Below, in pieces: positions 43,537-48,364 of a stretch of 48,364 nucleotides of DNA. Every line of letters starts with the position of its first letter. Position 1 is the stretch's first letter. The notes below the pieces were generated by a model, which ran no database searches, was not told where the DNA came from, and saw only the letters and a list, made by a program, of their open reading frames with translations. A program made the translations under genes and the position numbers. The DNA is from Lachnospiraceae bacterium JC7 (GTDB taxonomy: Bacteria; Bacillota; Clostridia; Lachnospirales; Lachnospiraceae), in the NCBI GenBank assembly GCA_000513555.1, contig ALYD01000024.1, positions 1 through 48,364 of the forward strand, written 5' to 3'.

Positions 43537-44094
43537 TTACTCTAAGGTTATGCTCTTAATAACATTTCCCTCAAAATCATAAACAGTGAAATCATCACCA
43601 TCCAGAATCCCATAGCTGTTTGTATTTCCACCCTTGGGAAGTGATGTGCTCCCCGGATTCAGATGGTAGAAGCTCTTTCCGTCCTTCTCAAGCTTTTCTG
43701 CATTTACAAGATGAGTATGTCCATGAAGTACAGCATCACCATCCATTACAGGAGGAAGATCGACCTCATTGAACAGATGTCCATGTGTGGTGAAAATGGT
43801 ATGACCATTAAGCACCAGCACTGCGTAATCAGCCATGATCGGGAATTCGAGAACCATCTGATCCACTTCCGCATCACAGTTTCCGCGTACTGCCCAGATA
43901 CGATCTTTCAGAGGATTAAGCATTGAAATCACATCTTTTGGTGAATAATCTTTCGGAAGCTCGTTACGGGGTCCGTGATAGAGGATGTCACCTAAGATAA
44001 CAAGGCGCTCGGCACCACTCTGTGAAAATGCCTCAAGAGTCTTTCTGCACCAGTATGCAGAGCCATGTATATCACTTGCGATAAAGTATTTCAT
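43537..44094 (-). CDS. yfcE: YfcE-type metallophosphodiesterase
   Basis: A 185-residue calcineurin-like phosphoesterase: MKYFIASDIHGSAYW (first Asp and His ligands), VILGDILYHGPRN, VRGNCDAE, FTTHGHLFNE and VLHGHTHL complete the two-metal site. YfcE-type enzymes hydrolyse model phosphodiesters; the natural substrate is not settled. The start at 44094 has AAGGAG eight nt upstream. It lies beyond a structured tandem repeat downstream of argS on the same strand. Confidence 0.9.
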   Translation of the reverse strand: MKYFIASDIHGSAYWCRKTLEAFSQSGAERLVILGDILYHGPRNELPKDYSPKDVISMLNPLKDRIWAVRGNCDAEVDQMVLEFPIMADYAVLVLNGHTIFTTHGHLFNEVDLPPVMDGDAVLHGHTHLVNAEKLEKDGKSFYHLNPGSTSLPKGGNTNSYGILDGDDFTVYDFEGNVIKSITLE

Positions 44095-44127
44095 TTTTCT
44101 TTCTCCTTCTTGTTTAATTTAGTTGGT

Positions 44128-44325
44128 CGTACCCGCTGCGCTCCGCCGGTCAGGTTCGGCTTTGATTGCCTCACCTGATCCCTTCGGGACCCGAGCTTTG
44201 CTCGGGCCTTATCGGTCATTTGGGTCATCACCGGTTCTGAAACCGGTGATGATTTTGCTTCGCAAAACAGTTTTTCTTGCGAAAAACTGCCATATCGTTC
44301 CGGCGTTTTCCTGATGGAAAACGCT
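44128..44325. repeat. Structured tandem repeat, copy 1
   Basis: First of two copies spaced exactly 210 bp apart. It is almost all hairpins: TCCC-TTC-GGGA (44179-44189), CCCGAGC-TTT-GCTCGGG (44190-44206), TCATCACCGGTT-CTGA-AACCGGTGATGA (44225-44252), TTTTGC-TTC-GCAAAA (44253-44267), CAGTTTTTC-TTGC-GAAAAACTG (44268-44289) and GCGTTTTCC-TGAT-GGAAAACGC (44303-44324). It looks more GC-rich than the flanks. I do not recognise the family. Confidence 0.85.
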
Positions 44326-44337
44326 AATCTACACGTC

Positions 44338-44535
44338 CGTACCCGCTGCGCTCCGCAGGTCAGGTTCGGCACTGATTGCCTCACCTGATCCCTTCGGGAC
44401 CCGAGCTTTGCTCGGGCCTTATCGGTCATTGGGGTCATCACCGGTTCTGAGACCGGTGATGATTTTGCTTCGCAAAACAGTTTTTCTTGCGAAAAACTGC
44501 CATATCGTTCCGGAGTTTTCCTGAAGGAAAACTCC
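44338..44535. repeat. Structured tandem repeat, copy 2
   Basis: Second copy, with the same hairpin order and few substitutions. The last hairpin is GGAGTTTTCC-TGAA-GGAAAACTCC (44512-44535): relative to copy 1, a C-G pair (44304/44323) became A-T (44514/44533) and a G-T pair became G-C, so pairing is kept. It ends 5 nt from the argS stop. A minus-strand reading frame runs through both copies but is probably not a gene. Confidence 0.85.
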
Positions 44536-44540
44536 TCCAC

Positions 44541-46346
44541 TCACATTCTCTCCGGGGCGCTGAATCCCAGTGTGTTGATGCAGGTGTTAAGTACCTTCCA
44601 TGTGAGCATGAGAAGTGCCATATAGCCCTGCTTCTTTGCTTCATCAGGCTCGCTAAGGAACTTGACGTCATGATAAAAGCTGTTGAATGCATTTGATACT
44701 TCATAGATATATGAACAGATACGGTGTGGAGCCAGATCCTTCCATGCACCGTTTATCTCATCATGATATCTTGTAAGAAGAATCTGGAGTCCTCGTCCGC
44801 TCTTATCCTCGATAGGAAGGATAGCGAAGTCAACTGCATGATCCCTGATATAATCCTCTACCTTTACATCCTGAGCTATGCCCTGCTCCAGCATGAACTT
44901 ACGGATGATAGAGCTTATTCTAACGATGGTGTAAAGGATATAAGGTCCTGTATTTCCCTCAAAGGATGTGAACTTGTCAAGGTCGAAGATGTAATCCTTG
45001 GTAGCCTGATTACTGAGATCACCGTACTTGAGAGCTGCAAGACCGACGATAGAAGCTATATTCTTAGCCTCTTCCTCTGTTATCTCATCACCTCTTGATT
45101 CTCTGATACGCTCATAAACCTTATCGTTTGTCTCCCTGATGAGGTTCTCAAGACGAAGAACACCACCTTCACGGGTCTTAAACGGCTTTCCATCCTTGCC
45201 GTTCATGGTTCCGAAACCGATGAACTTGAGCTCCTCCTCTGGTCTTACGAAGCCAGCCTTTCTGGCAACTCTGAAGAACTGGGTATAGTGAAGTGACTGA
45301 CGGCTGTCTGCGATGTAAATGTACTCGTCCGGATTATACAGCTTCTCTCTTTCAATGATGGTACCGAGATCTGATGTGGCATAAAGAGCACCACCGTCTG
45401 ACTTACGAACCATACATGGAGGAATCTCCTTAGGATCCGACTCCTCACAGACATCCACCACGAGAGCACCCTGTGACTCATATGCAAGTCCCTTGTCCTG
45501 AAGATCCTGAATAAGTCCCGGAATGTATGGCTGAGCGTCACTCTCTCCCTTCCAGAGATCAAAATGAACATCCAGATTTCCGTAATTCTTCTTGAGATCC
45601 GCTACAGATACCTGCATGATCTTCTTCCATACCTCACGGTACTTGGGATCACCCTCCTGAAGCTTTACAGTTGCCGTATGAGCTCTCTCTGCAAAATCAG
45701 GATTTACAAGTGTTCCGTCTTCATTCTTGTCCTTTGCTTTCTTTGATGCAAAAGGATAGATCTCCTCAAGCTGTGAGATATTGAGATCTTCATCAAGCTG
45801 TCCTCTGTCCTCAAGCTCTGCGATGATGAGACCCATCTGAAGTCCCCAGTCACCGAGATGTACGTCACCGATTACCTCATTACCCTGCTGAAGCGCCATA
45901 CGCTTGATGGTCTCACCGATAACTGCGGAACGAAGGTGACCTACGTGAAGAGGCTTTGCTACATTTGCTCCACCGTAGTCAACGATGATCTTCTTTCCTT
46001 CATGAGCGTCGAGTCCCAGATCCTCATGGAAGGTCATCTCGTTAAGATACTTCTTAACAAGTTCTGCTGAGAGGTTAATGTTGATGAATCCCGGCATTAC
46101 TGCTGTAACCTCTGAGAACATGGTGACATCATCACGCTTCATGTCCTTAAGCTTCTCTACGACCTCATTTGCGATATCTATCGGTTTCTTGTGATACTGC
46201 TTTGCTCCGGCCATGGCACCGTTGCACTGATACTCGCAAAGATCAGGACGGTTTGAAACTGTGACCTTTCCAAGCTCAGAATCATAGCCTGCAAGAGCAA
46301 ATCCGGTTCTTACAGCATCTCCTATAACATTAAGTATTGTAGTCAA
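44541..46346 (-). CDS. argS: Arginyl-tRNA synthetase
   Basis: The 601-residue class I synthetase has an N-terminal Add-1 domain, the HIGH-type signature VAKPLHVGHLRSAVIG, TSDLGTIIEREK and FGTMNGKDGKPFKTREGGVL in place of KMSKS, and a C-terminal DALR anticodon-binding domain (GPYILYTIVRISSII onward). It charges tRNA-Arg and needs tRNA for amino-acid activation. The start is a TTG at 46346, chosen because AAAGGAG lies seven nt upstream and no ATG is placed near the conserved start. It follows efp across a terminator. Confidence 0.95.
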   Translation of the reverse strand: MTTILNVIGDAVRTGFALAGYDSELGKVTVSNRPDLCEYQCNGAMAGAKQYHKKPIDIANEVVEKLKDMKRDDVTMFSEVTAVMPGFININLSAELVKKYLNEMTFHEDLGLDAHEGKKIIVDYGGANVAKPLHVGHLRSAVIGETIKRMALQQGNEVIGDVHLGDWGLQMGLIIAELEDRGQLDEDLNISQLEEIYPFASKKAKDKNEDGTLVNPDFAERAHTATVKLQEGDPKYREVWKKIMQVSVADLKKNYGNLDVHFDLWKGESDAQPYIPGLIQDLQDKGLAYESQGALVVDVCEESDPKEIPPCMVRKSDGGALYATSDLGTIIEREKLYNPDEYIYIADSRQSLHYTQFFRVARKAGFVRPEEELKFIGFGTMNGKDGKPFKTREGGVLRLENLIRETNDKVYERIRESRGDEITEEEAKNIASIVGLAALKYGDLSNQATKDYIFDLDKFTSFEGNTGPYILYTIVRISSIIRKFMLEQGIAQDVKVEDYIRDHAVDFAILPIEDKSGRGLQILLTRYHDEINGAWKDLAPHRICSYIYEVSNAFNSFYHDVKFLSEPDEAKKQGYMALLMLTWKVLNTCINTLGFSAPERM

Positions 46347-46371
46347 TGTAAAACTCCTTTCAGATATAAAA

Positions 46372-46396
46372 AAAGGTTTCCTTGCGGGAAACCTTT
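46372..46396 (-). terminator. Terminator between efp and argS
   Basis: AAAGGTTTCC pairs with GGAAACCTTT with a short loop, followed by TTTT on the minus strand within a run of seven T. It lies 25 nt before the argS TTG, so argS needs either read-through or a very short promoter of its own. Confidence 0.85.
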
Positions 46397-46438
46397 CTCA
46401 TAACGGAGATTTCTCCGTAAATCTTTATTCAAGATATA

Positions 46439-46996
46439 TTAGCCACGAGACTCGTACTGACCTGTCTGTGTAGAAACGATAACCTTGTCTCCGATGTTTA
46501 CGAAAAGAGGTACCTGAATCTCTACACCAGTCTCAAGTGTTGCAGGCTTTGTAGCACCTGTTGCTGTGTTGCCCTTAACACCCGGCTCAGTATGAACAAC
46601 CTCAAGAGTAACCTTAAGAGGTGGCTCTACTGCGAAAACCTTACCCTGGTATGAATCAACACGAACAGTCTCGTTCTCCTTAACGAACTTCATAGAATCA
46701 GCGATCTCGTCGTGTGAAAGTGCGATCTGCTCGAATGTCTCAGGGTTCATGAAGTTGTACATCTCACCATCATCGTAAAGATACTGCATATCCTGTCTGT
46801 CGATATGTGCTGGTGGGAACTTCTCTGTCGGACGGAATGTACGCTCTGTTACACCACCGTTGATAACGTTCTTAAGCTTTGTTCTTACGAAAGCTGCTCC
46901 CTTACCTGGCTTAACGTGCTGGAACTCAATGATCTGAACAACCTGTCCGTCGATCTCGAGTGTGACACCGTTTCTGAAATCACCTGCTGATACCAT
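46439..46996 (-). CDS. efp: Translation elongation factor P
   Basis: The 185-residue protein has three beta-barrel domains: an N-terminal KOW-like domain with the tip loop [17 protein letters not shown], whose Lys reaches the peptidyl-transferase centre, an OB domain ([20 protein letters not shown]) and a C-terminal OB domain ending [12 protein letters not shown]. It relieves ribosome stalling at polyproline stretches. AGGAGG precedes the ATG. No modification enzyme is nearby. Confidence 0.96.
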   Translation of the reverse strand: MVSAGDFRNGVTLEIDGQVVQIIEFQHVKPGKGAAFVRTKLKNVINGGVTERTFRPTEKFPPAHIDRQDMQYLYDDGEMYNFMNPETFEQIALSHDEIADSMKFVKENETVRVDSYQGKVFAVEPPLKVTLEVVHTEPGVKGNTATGATKPATLETGVEIQVPLFVNIGDKVIVSTQTGQYESRG

Positions 46997-47163
46997 AAAA
47001 TCCTCCTAAATAATGAAACCACTGAATATTTCTATTCTGTTTTATCTAATTTTTATTAAATAATCGTGCTTTGTGGCTTCATAATAAGCCTCTACGGCGT
47101 TCGAGCTCACAAAATACTGACATATTTTAATATATAAGTATCATTATTGCAAGACTTTTCTAA

Positions 47164-48321
47164 TCAGTAGTGGATAACATCACTTTCCGCCTTTATCCTG
47201 TCAACGACAGGCTTAGCCTCATCACTTGTGAAAAACCTGTATGTTGTCTCCGGTACAAGATCCTTTATGGCATCCATATCGCCGTCATGTATGGCCTTTC
47301 GTACAGTGGATGCGGAAATCGCCTTTCCTCCGGATTCCTTTCTCGGAATGATGTGGCACTCAACTCCTGCCTTTGGCAATGCTTCTGCCATGATATCGTT
47401 GTAGATACCTGTAACCAGCGAAGTCGGTTCATCACCAACATAACGGGCATTTACATGAAGCTTTCCTGCGATACCTTCAAAAACATGGAGATCTATTCCG
47501 GCCTGACTCTTGATGACAGCATTGTCTCCCTTCTGGAAATACGCCGGAAATGTAGCAGAGCTAATTATGTATGAACCGGAATCATGATATATGATGTTTT
47601 TGAGATCCGAGGTTCCTTCCTCTATAAGCTTCTTTCTCACACTGAACGGTACGAGACTCGCATCCTCTGACACCATAAAGAGGTGAAGGATGTCACAGCC
47701 CTCCATAGCCTTTTCCACGAGGTACCTGTGTCCCAATGTAAAGGGATTGGCATTCATGACTACTGCGCCGATCTTTATTCCCTCCATATTCTTCGGAGCC
47801 ACACTCTCAGCACCGGCATTTTCATCAGCCATCAGTACTTCGAGGTATCCGGCTGCCGCATCACCCTCCATCTTTTCAAGCTGCTCTACAGATTCCTTTC
47901 GAAGATTCTCGAGATAGTCCCTGAATCCTGTTCTCTTGTTCTCCATGAAAACTATATTGGATTCTTCCATTCTCGCGATCTCTCTGAATCCGAGACTGTT
48001 GAAGAAGAGAGCTGTATTACATTTGGTGTACATAAAAAGGTGATAGTTGCCTCTGCTGTACTGATACTCTATAAGATGGGACACAATATCATTCATCAGC
48101 GCTTCACCCTGATGGTCTGAACTGACAGCCATACATCTAAGTGTATTTCCGAAGCAGCTTCCTGTTGCGATGACATTGTAATCATCATCCAGCATGGCCG
48201 CTGTATAGTCCAGATTTTTATCAAGGTGGATCCCTTCTCTCTCAAGCAGGTTCTCCACCTGTTCCATCATATATTTATCGCTTTTTCCTACTGATGATAT
48301 TGCGTAATTTGCTTCTGCCAT
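47164..48321 (-). CDS. citC: [Citrate (pro-3S)-lyase] ligase
   Basis: The 385-residue protein has an N-terminal GNAT-like domain (LDDDYNVIATGSCFGNTLRC, HLFMYTKCNTALFFNSLGF) and a C-terminal nucleotidyltransferase domain with MNANPFTLGHRYLVEKA (HxGH-type motif), SVRKKLIEEG and ISASTVRKAI. CitC acetylates the prosthetic group of the citrate lyase acyl carrier protein, switching the enzyme on. It is somewhat longer than typical CitC (about 340-350 residues) because of an acidic linker near residue 150-180. Citrate lyase subunits are not in the window; they may lie beyond the right edge, upstream on this strand. A weak AAGGA lies before the ATG. Confidence 0.88.
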   Translation of the reverse strand: MAEANYAISSVGKSDKYMMEQVENLLEREGIHLDKNLDYTAAMLDDDYNVIATGSCFGNTLRCMAVSSDHQGEALMNDIVSHLIEYQYSRGNYHLFMYTKCNTALFFNSLGFREIARMEESNIVFMENKRTGFRDYLENLRKESVEQLEKMEGDAAAGYLEVLMADENAGAESVAPKNMEGIKIGAVVMNANPFTLGHRYLVEKAMEGCDILHLFMVSEDASLVPFSVRKKLIEEGTSDLKNIIYHDSGSYIISSATFPAYFQKGDNAVIKSQAGIDLHVFEGIAGKLHVNARYVGDEPTSLVTGIYNDIMAEALPKAGVECHIIPRKESGGKAISASTVRKAIHDGDMDAIKDLVPETTYRFFTSDEAKPVVDRIKAESDVIHY

Positions 48322-48364
48322 ATAAAATCTGTTCCTTTTCTAATTAATGGGATGATTGGGCGTA

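Noticed and set aside
44128..44535. CRISPR array
   Set aside because: There are only two units of about 200 bp, with no short repeat-spacer alternation and no cas genes.
44091..44540. Minus-strand open frame of 149 codons running through both tandem repeats and starting right after argS
   Set aside because: It starts with GTG, its content is the repeat unit twice, several differences between copies change residues while hairpins are preserved by compensatory change. It stays open only because the 210-bp period is a multiple of three.
1..48364. tRNA, rRNA, insertion sequence or prophage genes
   Set aside because: None recognised on either strand when reading the intergenic regions; a dedicated tRNA search was not possible.

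Overview
The window looks like a chromosome segment of a low-to-mid GC Clostridia, most probably a pectin-using member of the Lachnospiraceae. This is inferred from gene content (HemZ, bifunctional Rel, class III fructose-bisphosphatase, PPi-type phosphofructokinase, split transketolase, many CUT1 sugar ABC transporters), strong AGGAGG ribosome binding sites and compact intergenic hairpin terminators. The genus cannot be fixed from this sequence alone. I see no tRNA, rRNA, CRISPR array, prophage or insertion sequence.

Layout. 1-8.9 kb holds housekeeping genes, almost all on the minus strand: hemZ (cut by the window edge), a metallo-beta-lactamase-fold hydrolase, rel, then greA, apt, a Nudix hydrolase and a CNNM/CorC-type transporter gene, with one plus-strand CBS-domain gene. 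9.0-19.0 kb is a pectin island: TIM-barrel isomerase, AraC regulator, GH105 hydrolase, a CUT1 ABC importer, a GH28 polygalacturonase and a divergent CE8 pectin methylesterase. The three pectin enzymes lack signal peptides, so the island reads as an import-first, digest-inside route for methylated oligogalacturonides. 19.2-31.2 kb starts with a PPi-PFK and continues with a sugar or sugar-acid locus of unknown substrate: transaldolase-like enzyme, GntR/FadR regulator, TRAP transporter, cupin, split transketolase and a second ABC importer. Its upstream regions share a palindrome, TTGT-N3-ACAA, that I found nowhere else in the window, so the locus appears to be one regulon. 31.3-36.2 kb carries fbp, ftsH and a CsoR-type copper sensor. 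36.3-41.8 kb is accessory: a secreted repeat protein, a Cys-rich small protein, an operon of methyltransferase, two micro membrane proteins and a PstS-like binding protein, and an anti-sigma-type kinase. 41.8-48.4 kb has mgtE, a YfcE-type phosphodiesterase, a structured tandem repeat, argS, efp and citC.

Most interesting. The genes for the two Mg2+-associated membrane proteins (mgtE, and the CNNM/CorC gene 35 kb away) each have a long leader with a short ORF beginning Met-Asp, an intrinsic terminator, and an alternative pairing between the short ORF and the terminator that cannot coexist with it. This is the layout of a translation-coupled attenuator, comparable in logic to the enterobacterial mgtL leader, and I do not recognise it as a described system in this group of bacteria. 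Second, a 210-bp tandem repeat after argS is made almost entirely of hairpins, and its two copies differ by a compensatory base-pair change, which points to selected structure rather than coding.
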